From UBA6814 sp040753075 (lineage in GTDB: Bacteria > Desulfobacterota > Desulfovibrionia > Desulfovibrionales > Desulfovibrionaceae), in the NCBI GenBank assembly GCA_040753075.1, contig JBFMHA010000079.1, positions 1-17,084 on the forward strand: a DNA stretch of 17,084 nt. The letters are read 5' to 3'. Shown piece after piece: positions 8,313 through 14,869 of the stretch. A program made the translations under genes and the position numbers. The notes under the pieces are model-generated. The model ran no database searches and had not been told where the DNA came from. It saw only the letters and a list, made by a program, of their open reading frames with translations. Within the stretch, counting starts at the first letter, position 1. Each line of letters opens with the position of its first letter.

Positions 8313-8747
8313 ATGGCCGACGCCGCACTCGCCCTGGACCTGCGCAACGACTTCGCCGACCTCTCCCGGGCCGTGCGCGAGGCCAACCTCTTCCTGGAGG
8401 CCGCCGGCCTGTCCGCCGAGGCCGTGTACCGCGCCAACCTCGGCCTGGAGGAGATCCTCACCAACATCATCAAGTACGGATTCGGGGATGCGGCCGAACA
8501 CCGCATCGGGCTCCGCCTCGAAACCCGGCCCGGCCTCCTGCGCCTGGTGGTGGAGGACGACGGGCGCGCCTTCGACCCCCGCCAGGCCCCGCCCCCCCGG
8601 CTGGACCGCCCCCTGTCCGAGCGCCGCCCCGGCGGCCTGGGCATCCACCTGGTGCTGGCCATGATGGACCGGGTGGACTACCGCCGCGCCGGCGACCGCA
8701 ACATCCTGGAGATCACCATCATCCCCCGCCCGGATCCCGAGGGCTGA
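8313..8747 (+). CDS. RsbW-type anti-sigma regulatory factor, serine/threonine ATPase-kinase
   Basis: A 144-residue GHKL-fold protein (HATPase_c_2). It probably phosphorylates the STAS protein encoded just upstream and binds an unidentified sigma factor or other target. The nucleotide-binding motifs are complete: the N-box LGLEEILTNIIKYGF (43-57, Asn51 the Mg-binding residue), the G1 box VEDDGRAFDP (80-89, Asp83) and the G2 box GGLGIHL (107-113). The start follows the antagonist stop by 17 bases without a strong ribosome site, so translation is probably coupled. Length matches SpoIIAB and RsbW (about 140-160). The target cannot be inferred from the neighbours. Confidence 0.88.
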   Translation: MADAALALDLRNDFADLSRAVREANLFLEAAGLSAEAVYRANLGLEEILTNIIKYGFGDAAEHRIGLRLETRPGLLRLVVEDDGRAFDPRQAPPPRLDRPLSERRPGGLGIHLVLAMMDRVDYRRAGDRNILEITIIPRPDPEG

Positions 8748-8772
8748 GCCCCGCCCCGGGGCGCGCCCCGAG

Positions 8773-8801
8773 TTGACATTCCCGGCGCTTTGCCTTCTCT
8801 T
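8773..8801 (+). promoter_or_regulatory. Candidate promoter for hisC-cmk
   Basis: A perfect -35 hexamer TTGACA lies at 8773-8778. The -10 at 17 bases spacing (8796-8801, TCTCTT) is poor. The start point would be near 8808, which excludes an in-frame ATG at 8790 and supports the hisC start at 8841. A GC palindrome at about 8754-8765 may end the upstream transcript. Confidence 0.4.
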
Positions 8802-8840
8802 CCCCTCCTGACCGCCAACCCCAAGCCCCGAGGCCCGAGC

Positions 8841-9956
8841 ATGGACCCCAAGAGACGCCTGCTCCCCCAGGTGGAGCAGTTCACCGCCTACACTCCCGGC
8901 CTGTCCATCGACGAGATCCGGGAGCGCTTCGGACTGGCCAACGTCATCAAGATGGCCAGCAACGAGAACCCGCTGGGCGCGCCGCCCCTGGCCAGGAAGG
9001 CCCTGGAGCGCGCCGCCGCCCAGGCCTTCCGCTACCCCCAGTCCGGCAACCCCCGCCTGGCGCGCGCCCTGGGCCGACGCCTGGGCGCGGACCCCGGGCG
9101 CATCGTCACCGGCAACGGCTCGGACGAGCTCATCGACCTGCTGATCCGCGTGGCGGTCCGGCCCGGCCGGGACAACATCCTGGCCTTCTCGCCCTGCTTC
9201 TCCATCTACGAGCTGCAGTCGAGGCTCTGCGGCGTGGAGTTGCGCCAGGCCCCGCTGAACCCGGACTTCTCCTTCCCCTGGGACCGGCTCCTGGCCCTGG
9301 CCGACGAAAACTCCGCCATCTGCTTCGTCACCACCCCGGACAACCCCTCGGGCTACGCCCCGCCCGTGGAGGAGCTGGCCGCCTTCGCCCGCCGCCTGCC
9401 CGAGAACTGCCTGCTGGTGGTGGACGAGGCCTACATGGACTTCGCCGAGCCCCAGTCCGCCTTCTCCCTGACGTCCCGGCTCGACGAGCTCCCCGGCCTC
9501 TGCATCCTGCGCACCTTCTCCAAGATGTACGGCCTGGCCGGCCTGCGCCTGGGCTACGCCGTGCTGCCCCCCTGGCTGGCCGACGCGGTCATGCGGGTCA
9601 AGCTCCCCTTCTCGGTGAACCTCCTGGCCGAGGAGGCCGGCCTGGCCGCCCTGGCCGACGCGGACTTCATCCGCTGCACCCGCGACACCGTGCTGCGCGG
9701 CCGTCAGGTTCTCGCCTCCGGCCTCGCGGAGCTGGGCTGCGCGGTGCGGCCCTCCCAGGCCAACTTCCTGCTCTTCGACCTGCCCGCCGGCGCCCCCCTG
9801 GACGCGGCCGGCTTCTTCGACGCGCTCCTGCGGCGGGGCGTCATCATCCGGCCCCTGAAGAGCTACAACCTGCCCAACTCCCTGCGGGTCAGCGTCGGCA
9901 ACGACCGGGAGAACGCCCTGTTCCTGGAGGCGGCCAAGGACATCCTCCATGCCTGA
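8841..9956 (+). CDS. hisC: Histidinol-phosphate aminotransferase
   Basis: PLP-dependent class II aminotransferase that converts imidazole-acetol phosphate and glutamate to histidinol phosphate and 2-oxoglutarate in histidine synthesis; many bacterial HisC proteins also take aromatic substrates. The product is 371 residues (E. coli 356). Seen: SNENP (40-44), GNGSDE for cofactor phosphate binding, TPDNPSG, VVDEAYMDF with the PLP-pyridine Asp, and TFSKMYGLAGLRLGY containing the Schiff-base Lys228. A start at 8790 is in frame, but 8841 (MDPKRRLLP) matches the usual N-terminus and lies downstream of the likely promoter. The last eight bases overlap cmk (ATGCCTGA), so the two are translationally coupled. 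No other his genes are nearby. Confidence 0.93.
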   Translation: MDPKRRLLPQVEQFTAYTPGLSIDEIRERFGLANVIKMASNENPLGAPPLARKALERAAAQAFRYPQSGNPRLARALGRRLGADPGRIVTGNGSDELIDLLIRVAVRPGRDNILAFSPCFSIYELQSRLCGVELRQAPLNPDFSFPWDRLLALADENSAICFVTTPDNPSGYAPPVEELAAFARRLPENCLLVVDEAYMDFAEPQSAFSLTSRLDELPGLCILRTFSKMYGLAGLRLGYAVLPPWLADAVMRVKLPFSVNLLAEEAGLAALADADFIRCTRDTVLRGRQVLASGLAELGCAVRPSQANFLLFDLPAGAPLDAAGFFDALLRRGVIIRPLKSYNLPNSLRVSVGNDRENALFLEAAKDILHA

Positions 9957-10620
9957 GCCGCACGCCGCCCCGCGCATCATCACCATCGACGGCCCGGCCG
10001 GGGTGGGCAAGTCCACCCTGGCCAAGCGCCTGGCCGCCCACCTGGGCGTGGCCTACCTGGACACCGGCGCCATGTTCCGCGGCACGGCCCTGGCCCTGGG
10101 CCTGGACTCCTGGACCTGGCCCGAAGACCGCCTGGCCGCCGCCCTGGCCGGCCTCTCCTTCTCCCTGGCCGGCGCGGGCGCGGAGTCCCGGGTCCTCCTC
10201 AACGGGACCCTCCTGGACGACGAGATCCGCACCGAACAGGCGGGCATGTGGGCCTCCAACATCGCCACCCTGCCCCAGGTGCGCGCCTTCCAGAAACAGG
10301 CCCAGCAGGCCATCGGACGCACCACCTCCCTGGTGGCCGAGGGCCGCGACATGGGCACCGTGGTCTTCCCCCAGGCCCGGCCCAAGTTCTTCCTGGACGC
10401 CTCCCCCGAAGTCCGCGCCGCGCGCCGCTTCCTGCAGCTCCAGATCATGGGCAGGCCCGAGGACCTGAACGACATCATCGCCAACATCCGCGCCCGCGAC
10501 CACCAGGACCGCACCCGGGCCGCCGCCCCCCTGGCCGCCGCCCCCGACGCCCTGGTCATCGACACCGGCCCCCTCACCATCGACGAGGTCTTCGAGATCA
10601 TGGCCAAGGCGGCGGAATAG
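9949..10620 (+). CDS. cmk: Cytidylate kinase
   Basis: Cytosolic nucleoside monophosphate kinase that phosphorylates CMP and dCMP with ATP for RNA, DNA and CDP-lipid synthesis. The product is 223 residues (E. coli 227). Seen: the P-loop GPAGVGKST (15-23), DTGAMFRG for substrate binding (families often have DTGAMYR), EGRDMGTVVFP, and LDASPEVRAARR in the C-terminal helical part. The start overlaps the last codons of hisC by eight bases. The pairing of a histidine/aromatic aminotransferase with cmk recalls the aminotransferase-cmk arrangements found in several bacteria. Transcription probably ends at the hairpin 11 bases downstream of the stop. Confidence 0.93.
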   Translation: MPEPHAAPRIITIDGPAGVGKSTLAKRLAAHLGVAYLDTGAMFRGTALALGLDSWTWPEDRLAAALAGLSFSLAGAGAESRVLLNGTLLDDEIRTEQAGMWASNIATLPQVRAFQKQAQQAIGRTTSLVAEGRDMGTVVFPQARPKFFLDASPEVRAARRFLQLQIMGRPEDLNDIIANIRARDHQDRTRAAAPLAAAPDALVIDTGPLTIDEVFEIMAKAAE

Positions 10621-10630
10621 GAAACCGAGA

Positions 10631-10656
10631 GGGGCGGGCTCTCCCCGCCCCTTCCC
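10631..10656 (+). terminator. Hairpin terminator after cmk
   Basis: GGGGCGGG (10631-10638) and CCCGCCCC (10644-10651) form a perfect 8-bp stem with a 5-base loop, ten bases after the cmk stop. Only a short TT follows on the plus strand. On the reverse strand, TTTTTGGGAA precedes the stem rather than following it. Confidence 0.5.
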
Positions 10657-10670
10657 AAAAACGCGCCCTA

Positions 10671-10709
10671 CGCCCCGTCCGCCGAAGCGGCGAACGGGGC
10701 GCAACTTTT
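10671..10709 (+). terminator. Second hairpin downstream of cmk with T-run
   Basis: CGCCCCGT (10671-10678) pairs perfectly with ACGGGGCG (10694-10701). After one mismatch CGCCG pairs with CGGCG around an AAG loop, giving 13 pairs in 31 bases. CAACTTTT follows, so this is the better intrinsic-terminator candidate of the two hairpins behind cmk. Confidence 0.55.
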
Positions 10710-10804
10710 GGGCGTCGCTCGTCTTCGCACCGGCGGCCCCCTGTCCGAAATCCCGCGCGCAATGACGCACGGTCGGGGCAGTGTCTTCCTGCGCCCGTCA
10801 AGGT

Positions 10805-10884
10805 CCAGGGGATTATCCCCTGGCGGGTGGGGTGCAGGGGAGGCGAGGAGCCTCCCCTGCCGGGGCCAGGGGCGGAGCCCCGGC
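10805..10884. repeat. Cluster of three palindromes, REP-like extragenic element
   Basis: Three hairpins lie in 80 bases between converging genes. The first is CCAGGGGA-TTA-TCCCCTGG (10805-10823, 8-bp perfect stem). The second is an 11-bp perfect stem with a 5-base loop (10834-10860). The third has GCCGGGGC/GCCCCGGC arms (10859-10866 and 10877-10884), with an alternative GGGGC-GGA-GCCCC form inside. The style resembles interspersed extragenic palindromes seen in Desulfovibrio-type genomes; that likeness is from memory. It may also act as a terminator for the leftward usp gene, whose stop is 15 bases away. Confidence 0.55.
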
Positions 10885-10898
10885 CGCTCGCGCGGGGC

Positions 10899-11351
10899 TT
10901 ACGCGCCTTCTTCTTTGGGGCGGATGGTGAGGACCGGGCACCTGGCGGACTTGACGACCTTTTCGGCCACGGAGCCGAAGAGGATGCGGTCGATGCCGGT
11001 GCGGCCGTGGGTGCCCATGACGATCATGTCCGCGCCCTCGGCGTCCGCGAGGGCGAGGATCTCCTCGGCCGCGTAGCCGGTGGCGACCTTGCCGGAGACC
11101 GGGACCTCGGAGAAGTTCTCCTGGATGAAGGTCTCCATGGTCTTTTCCGCGCCGGAGACGATCTCGCCCACGAAGTTCTCGATGGAGGTGGGGGGCACGT
11201 GGAAGCCCACGTACTGGTTGAGGGACGGGGCCACGTAGAGCACCAGGAGCTGGGCTCCGGCGCACTTGGCCAGGCCCTGGGCGTAGCTGGCGACCATGGG
11301 GCTGTTTTCGGAGAAGTCCACGGCGCAGAGTATCTTCTTCACGCTGAACAT
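10899..11351 (-). CDS. Universal stress protein, UspA family, ATP-binding type
   Basis: A 150-residue cytoplasmic stress-response protein with an alpha/beta nucleotide-binding fold, usually a dimer. Seen: strand 1 KKILCAVDFSENS with Asp12, and the ATP-binding signature G-x2-G-x9-G-S at Gly113, Gly116, Gly126-Ser127 (MGTHGRTGIDRILFGS), followed by VVKSARCPVLTI. The signature marks the ATP-binding subgroup (as in MJ0577) rather than E. coli UspA itself. The frame is open upstream, but the ATG at 11351 is fixed by a strong AGGAGG five bases before it. The cognate process is unknown; the gene converges with cmk and is divergent from the unknown gene at 11660. Confidence 0.93.
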   Translation of the reverse strand: MFSVKKILCAVDFSENSPMVASYAQGLAKCAGAQLLVLYVAPSLNQYVGFHVPPTSIENFVGEIVSGAEKTMETFIQENFSEVPVSGKVATGYAAEEILALADAEGADMIVMGTHGRTGIDRILFGSVAEKVVKSARCPVLTIRPKEEGA

Positions 11352-11470
11352 GTTGACCTCCTCTCTGCCGGGCGGGTCCGGCGGGGGCTTTGGCCTCAAG
11401 CCCGGGGGCATGTCGGCCGATAGGGTGTGAGGCGGGTCTTTGCCCGCGTCATTTCTGGATTTCCAAGTTT

Positions 11471-11500
11471 GTTGTACGCGCAGGCGCGGCTGTTCGACAA
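11471..11500 (-). promoter_or_regulatory. Possible promoter for the universal stress protein gene
   Basis: On the reverse strand, TTGTCG (11495-11500) and TACAAC (11471-11476) are 18 bases apart, each matching 4 of 6 consensus bases. The leader would be about 113 bases. It lies in the 308-base gap between usp and the unknown gene. That gap otherwise holds an A/T-rich stretch (about 11547-11580), a small GCGGG/CCCGC hairpin in the usp leader, and the sigma-54 site at 11613. Confidence 0.22.
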
Positions 11501-11612
11501 GGGCTTTTTTGTGGCGTAGAACAGGGGCAAGGGCAGGCGCGGGCGGGAAAAAAGTTCCGGGTCCGCAAAATTTTAATGAACGATTCAAGCAAGATATCTG
11601 GCGGGGCCTGAT

Positions 11613-11628
11613 TGGCAGGCATTTTGCT
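11613..11628 (+). promoter_or_regulatory. Sigma-54 (RpoN) -24/-12 promoter
   Basis: TGGCAGG-CATT-TTGCT matches the sigma-54 consensus TGGCACG-N4-TTGCW at all specified positions except one (G for C at the sixth base). The essential GG and GC doublets have the exact spacing. Transcription would start near 11639, 21 bases before the ATG at 11660. It implies control by an enhancer-binding activator; I could not identify its upstream site. Confidence 0.7.
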
Positions 11629-11659
11629 TTCCATGGGCAAACCATGGATGAGGTGCGCC

Positions 11660-12148
11660 ATGAAGATCAACACCGAACAGTTGCGGCCGCTGGAGTCCGA
11701 CCAGGAGTCCAAGAAGGCCCGCCGCGCCGAAACCGGCGAGGGATTCGGGGAGCTGCTCTCGCGGGAGCTGGACGCCCGGGAGGTCGTCCCGGCCCCGGGC
11801 CTGCGCCCGCCTCCCGCGCCACTGCTGCCGCACCAGATCGCGACGGCAGGCGAGGCGGCGGCCACCGAACAGAGCACCACGGCAGGACGAGAGGTCATGG
11901 ACAAGCTGGAGAACATCCTGGGCGAATGGGAAAACTATGCCTCCCATCTTGCCGAACCCGCGGTCGAGGACGGACTGCGCAAGGCCAACGGGGCCCTCGA
12001 GAGCATCGAGAGCGACGTCGCCGGGCTCAAGTCCCGCTGGCCGGGGCTGGGCAAGGACCATCCAAGCCTCCAGTCCGTGGTGGACGAATTGGAGATCCTG
12101 GCCGTGACCGAGCGGATCAAGTTCAACCGGGGGGACTACCTGGAGTAG
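11660..12148 (+). CDS. Conserved-looking hypothetical protein under a sigma-54 promoter
   Basis: A 162-residue soluble protein with no signal peptide or membrane span; I do not recognise its family. The N-terminus MKINTEQLRPLESDQE and the segment GFGELLSREL (28-37) lead into an Ala/Pro-rich linker (about 40-80). A predicted all-helical acidic C-terminal part (about 85-162: MDKLENILGEWENYASHLAE and later SVVDELEILAVTERIKFNRG) ends in DYLE. The start is chosen at the ATG six bases after a GAGGTG ribosome site. In-frame upstream starts at 11612 and 11633 would overlap or precede the sigma-54 transcript start. RpoN control fits motility, export or nutrient regulons in this group of organisms, and the N-terminal segment is loosely like small flagellar proteins, but that is only a guess. 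The stop is 4 bases from the converging thpR stop. Confidence 0.75.
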   Translation: MKINTEQLRPLESDQESKKARRAETGEGFGELLSRELDAREVVPAPGLRPPPAPLLPHQIATAGEAAATEQSTTAGREVMDKLENILGEWENYASHLAEPAVEDGLRKANGALESIESDVAGLKSRWPGLGKDHPSLQSVVDELEILAVTERIKFNRGDYLE

Positions 12149-12152
12149 TCCT

Positions 12153-12731
12153 TCACTCCGCGGCGAAGGTGGACAGGGCGGCGTACTGCGGCCCGCCGGG
12201 GCCGAGCGCGCTCCGGTAGAGGGTGAAGCCCGCCGCGGGGAATTCGGGCCAGGGACGGCCTGCGAGGTCCGCCAGGACCTCGTCCCAGGGATCGGGTTCG
12301 GACCACTTGATCCGCGCCAGCGTCAGGTGCGCGGAGAAGGGGCGCCCTTCTGCGGGGAAACCCAGCGGAAGGAGCGCCTTTTCTATGGCGGAGGCCAGCG
12401 CCGCGGTTTCGGCCGCGCCCCGGGCCAGGCCCACCCAGAGCACCCGGGGCTGCCAGCGGCGGCGGGCCTCGGGCCGGGGCGGGAAGAAGCCTCCGCCGCC
12501 GCCCTGCAGGACGAACCGCGGCGCGCGCACCGCGCCCAGGGCCGCGGCCAGGCGGGGCAGCAGGCTCTCCTCCACGTCGCCCAGGAACTTCAGGGTGAGG
12601 TGCCAGTTGCCGGGCCGGGTCCAGCTGAGCCTGGAGCGCAGGCGGGGGCTCCAGTCCCGGCGCACCGCGGCCAGCCCGTCCTGGTAGGCGGCGGGCAGGG
12701 GCAGGGCCACGAAGGCGCGCACCGCGCTCAC
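12153..12731 (-). CDS. thpR: RNA 2',3'-cyclic phosphodiesterase (2H family, LigT/ThpR)
   Basis: A 192-residue 2H phosphoesterase that hydrolyses 2',3'-cyclic phosphate ends of RNA to 2'-phosphomonoesters; E. coli ThpR also has RNA ligase activity in vitro. The two catalytic HxTx motifs are present: HLTL at 44-47 (within NWHLTLKFLG) and HLTL at 135-138 (within FSAHLTLARIK). The N-terminal RAFVALPLP is typical. The start is a GTG at 12731, supported by GGAGG seven bases before it and by a 4-base GTGA overlap with the pncC stop. The two genes therefore form a translationally coupled pair. It converges on the unknown sigma-54 gene with only four bases between stops and no room for a terminator. 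Confidence 0.92.
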   Translation of the reverse strand: MSAVRAFVALPLPAAYQDGLAAVRRDWSPRLRSRLSWTRPGNWHLTLKFLGDVEESLLPRLAAALGAVRAPRFVLQGGGGGFFPPRPEARRRWQPRVLWVGLARGAAETAALASAIEKALLPLGFPAEGRPFSAHLTLARIKWSEPDPWDEVLADLAGRPWPEFPAAGFTLYRSALGPGGPQYAALSTFAAE

Positions 12732-13222
12732 GGGGCGGCCTCCAGCAGGCGGGCCAGCTCCTCCAGGCAGGCGCGCACCGTGGCCGCGCGCACCGCGGCC
12801 CGGCCGCCCGGGAAGCGGAAGCGGGCGGCGCTGGCCGCGCCGGCCAGGTCCCAGGCCATCCACACCGTGCCCACCGGCTTGTCCGGGGTTCCGCCGCCGG
12901 GGCCGGCGATGCCGGACACGGCCAGGCCCGCGTCCGCGCCCAGGGCCCGGCGCGCGCCCGCGGCCATGGCCCGGACCACCGGCTCGCTCACCGCGCCGGA
13001 GGCGGCCAGGTCCGCGCCGGACACGCCGAGCAGCGCGGTCTTGGCCGAGTTGGCGTAGGCCACCACCCCGCCCAGGAACCAGTCCGAGCTGCCGGCCACG
13101 TCGGTGAGCGCCGCGGCCACGAGCCCGGCGGTGCAGGACTCGGCCGCGGCCAGGGTCCAGCCCCGGGCGCGCAGCCGGTCGCCGATGCGGGCGGCCAGGA
13201 CGAGGAGGTCGGGATTCTCCAT
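12728..13222 (-). CDS. pncC: Nicotinamide-nucleotide amidohydrolase (CinA C-terminal domain, PncC)
   Basis: A 164-residue stand-alone CinA_C domain that deamidates NMN to nicotinate mononucleotide, recycling NMN released by NAD-dependent DNA ligase and similar reactions. The catalytic set is in place with family spacing: Ser29 in AESCTAGL, Tyr56 and Lys61 in VVAYANSAKTALLGV. The glycine-rich GIAGPGGGTPDKPVGTVW loop follows around residue 105. The N-terminal molybdopterin-like (ADP-ribose pyrophosphatase) domain of full CinA is absent, so this is the short form, as in E. coli PncC. The ATG at 13222 gives the standard N-terminus though its ribosome site is weak. It is divergent from serS and coupled to thpR by a GTGA overlap. 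Confidence 0.93.
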   Translation of the reverse strand: MENPDLLVLAARIGDRLRARGWTLAAAESCTAGLVAAALTDVAGSSDWFLGGVVAYANSAKTALLGVSGADLAASGAVSEPVVRAMAAGARRALGADAGLAVSGIAGPGGGTPDKPVGTVWMAWDLAGAASAARFRFPGGRAAVRAATVRACLEELARLLEAAP

Positions 13223-13310
13223 GGCCCCAAGGTAGCAACAGGAGGTTTGCCTTACAAGGCGGCTTGCGGTAGTTGCTCTCTGCCGAAGAGAAGAGATTTC
13301 CCTCCGGGGG

Positions 13311-13333
13311 CTCAAGGGCCGACGGCCCTTGAG
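13311..13333 (+). promoter_or_regulatory. Perfect hairpin in the serS leader
   Basis: CTCAAGGGCC and GGCCCTTGAG form a 10-bp perfect stem around a GAC loop. GGGG upstream (13306-13309) and CCCC downstream (13337-13340) could extend it across a 3-base bulge. It ends 9 bases before the serS ribosome site and has no T-run. It could be a leader control structure, a stability element or one half of a dispersed palindrome. Confidence 0.45.
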
Positions 13334-13354
13334 AATCCCCACAAGGAGCCATCC

Positions 13355-14635
13355 ATGTTGGACATGAAGTTTGTGCGGGGCAATGTCGATGTCGTGCGCG
13401 AGGCCATGGCCAAGCGCCATGCGGACGTGGGCCTGGACGCCTTCCTGGAGCTGGAGGCCCGGCGGCGGGCCGTGCTGTCCGAGGTGGAGGCGCTCAAGGC
13501 CGAGCGCAACGCGGCCTCGGCCGAGGTGGGCAAGCGCAAGCGCGCGGGCGAGTCCGCGGACGACCTCATGGCCCGGGTGGGCGAGGTGAACGAGCGCATC
13601 AAGGCCCTCGACGCCGACCTGGCCGCCATGGACGAGCAGGTTTCCGACTGGCTGCTGGCCGTGCCCAACATCCCGCACGAGTCCGTGCCCGTGGGCAGGG
13701 ACGAGAACGACAACCCGGTGGTCTCGGTGTGGGGCGAGCCGCGGGCGTTCGACTTCCCGGTCAGGGAGCACTGGGAGATCGGCGCGGGCCTGGGCGGGCT
13801 GGACTTCGAGCGGGCGGCCAAGCTGGCGGGCGCGCGGTTCGCCGTGTCCTCGGGCCAGGTGGCGCGGCTGGAGCGGGCCCTGGCCGCCTTCATGCTGGAC
13901 CTGCAGACCGTGGAGCACGGCTACCGCGAGGTGGCGCCGCCGCTCATGGTGAACCGGGCCACCATGACCGGCACCGGCCAGCTGCCCAAGTTCGCGGCGG
14001 ACCTGTTCAAGCTGGAGGGCTGGGAGTATTTCCTGATCCCCACGGCCGAGGTGCCCCTGACCAACATGTACCGGGACGAGGTGCTGGAGGATTCGGCCCT
14101 GCCCATCAAGTTCTCGGCCGCGACCCCCTGCTTCCGGTCCGAGGCGGGCTCCTACGGCAAGGACACCAAGGGGCTCATCCGGCAGCACCAGTTCCTCAAG
14201 GTGGAGATGGTGCGCATCGAGCGGCCCGAGGAGTCGTACGCGGCGCTGGAGTCCATGCGCGGCCACGCCGAGGAGGTGCTGCGGCGACTGGAGCTGCCCT
14301 ACCGGGTGATCACCCTGTGCACCGGGGACATGGGCTTCGCCGCCAGCAAGACCTACGACCTGGAGGTGTGGCTGCCGGGCCAGGGCAAGTACCGGGAGAT
14401 CTCGTCGTGCTCCAACTGCGAGGACTTCCAGGCGCGGCGGGCCAACATCCGGTACCGTCCGGCCGGGAGCAAGAAGCCGGCCTTCGTGCACACCCTGAAC
14501 GGCTCGGGCCTGGCCGTGGGGCGCGCCCTGGTGGCGGTGCTGGAGAACTGCCAGCAGGCGGACGGCTCGGTGAAGATGCCGGCGGCGCTGGTCCCCTACA
14601 TGGGCGGCCGGGAGCTGCTCACGCCCGAGGGCTGA
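13355..14635 (+). CDS. serS: Seryl-tRNA synthetase
   Basis: Class II aminoacyl-tRNA synthetase that charges tRNA-Ser (and tRNA-Sec where present). The product is 426 residues (E. coli 430). The N-terminal long antiparallel coiled-coil arm for the tRNA variable loop spans about 25-105 (heptad-rich, EVEALKAERNAASAEVGKRK). The catalytic core has GTGQLPKF, TAEVPLTNMY, motif 2 CFRSEAGSYGKDTKGLIRQH with Arg261, and motif 3 GLAVGRALVAVLENCQQADG with Arg390. The frame is open to 13247, but the ATG at 13355 has AAGGAG six bases upstream and gives the standard N-terminus. It is divergent from pncC, and two tRNA genes follow. Its short promoter region shows only weak sigma-70-like hexamers. Confidence 0.96.
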   Translation: MLDMKFVRGNVDVVREAMAKRHADVGLDAFLELEARRRAVLSEVEALKAERNAASAEVGKRKRAGESADDLMARVGEVNERIKALDADLAAMDEQVSDWLLAVPNIPHESVPVGRDENDNPVVSVWGEPRAFDFPVREHWEIGAGLGGLDFERAAKLAGARFAVSSGQVARLERALAAFMLDLQTVEHGYREVAPPLMVNRATMTGTGQLPKFAADLFKLEGWEYFLIPTAEVPLTNMYRDEVLEDSALPIKFSAATPCFRSEAGSYGKDTKGLIRQHQFLKVEMVRIERPEESYAALESMRGHAEEVLRRLELPYRVITLCTGDMGFAASKTYDLEVWLPGQGKYREISSCSNCEDFQARRANIRYRPAGSKKPAFVHTLNGSGLAVGRALVAVLENCQQADGSVKMPAALVPYMGGRELLTPEG

Positions 14636-14695
14636 TCCCCTGCGGCTCCGGCGGCGGCCCGGTTGCCCGCCGCGGCGAAGTGACGTAGAGGTCTA

Positions 14696-14724
14696 TTGAC
14701 AGGGGGAAATCAGCCTATTACGTT
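14696..14724 (+). promoter_or_regulatory. Promoter for tRNA-Lys
   Basis: A perfect TTGACA (14696-14701) and TACGTT (14719-14724, weak) lie 17 bases apart. The tRNA begins 15 bases later, a normal distance for a stable-RNA gene. Confidence 0.55.
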
Positions 14725-14739
14725 GCCCTTCCCCTTTGT

Positions 14740-14815
14740 GGGCCGTTAACTCAGTCGGTAGAGTATCTGCCTTTTAAGCAGAGAGTCGCTGGTTCGAGCC
14801 CAGCACGGCCCACCA
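14740..14815 (+). tRNA. tRNA-Lys, anticodon TTT
   Basis: A 76-base cloverleaf with encoded CCA (14813-14815). The acceptor stem GGGCCGT pairs fully with ACGGCCC. The anticodon stem TCTGC/GCAGA encloses the loop CTTTTAA with anticodon TTT at 14773-14775. The T-arm is GCTGG-TTCGAGC-CCAGC. It decodes AAA and AAG. It has its own promoter and terminator. Confidence 0.97.
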
Positions 14816-14829
14816 CAACGCCCTTCAGT

Positions 14830-14869
14830 CCGGGCGGATCGCAACGCGGCGATCCGCCCGGCTTTTTTT
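14830..14869 (+). terminator. Rho-independent terminator of tRNA-Lys
   Basis: A perfect 13-bp stem (14830-14842 with 14849-14861) encloses a 6-base loop. One C and seven consecutive T residues (14863-14869) follow. It begins 14 bases after the CCA end. Confidence 0.92.

Noticed and set aside
10805..10884. CRISPR array
   Set aside because: The palindromes are adjacent, unequal and not separated by spacers; no array-like periodic repeat occurs anywhere in the window.
10248..11423. Forward frame of 391 codons spanning cmk, the hairpins and usp
   Set aside because: It crosses two terminator-like hairpins and lies antisense to a strongly supported UspA gene.
12988..13352. Longer N-terminal extensions of pncC, thpR and serS around the divergent region
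   Set aside because: Standard protein N-termini, ribosome sites and the GTGA overlap fix the starts at 13222, 12731 and 13355; the extensions are non-conserved upstream sequence.
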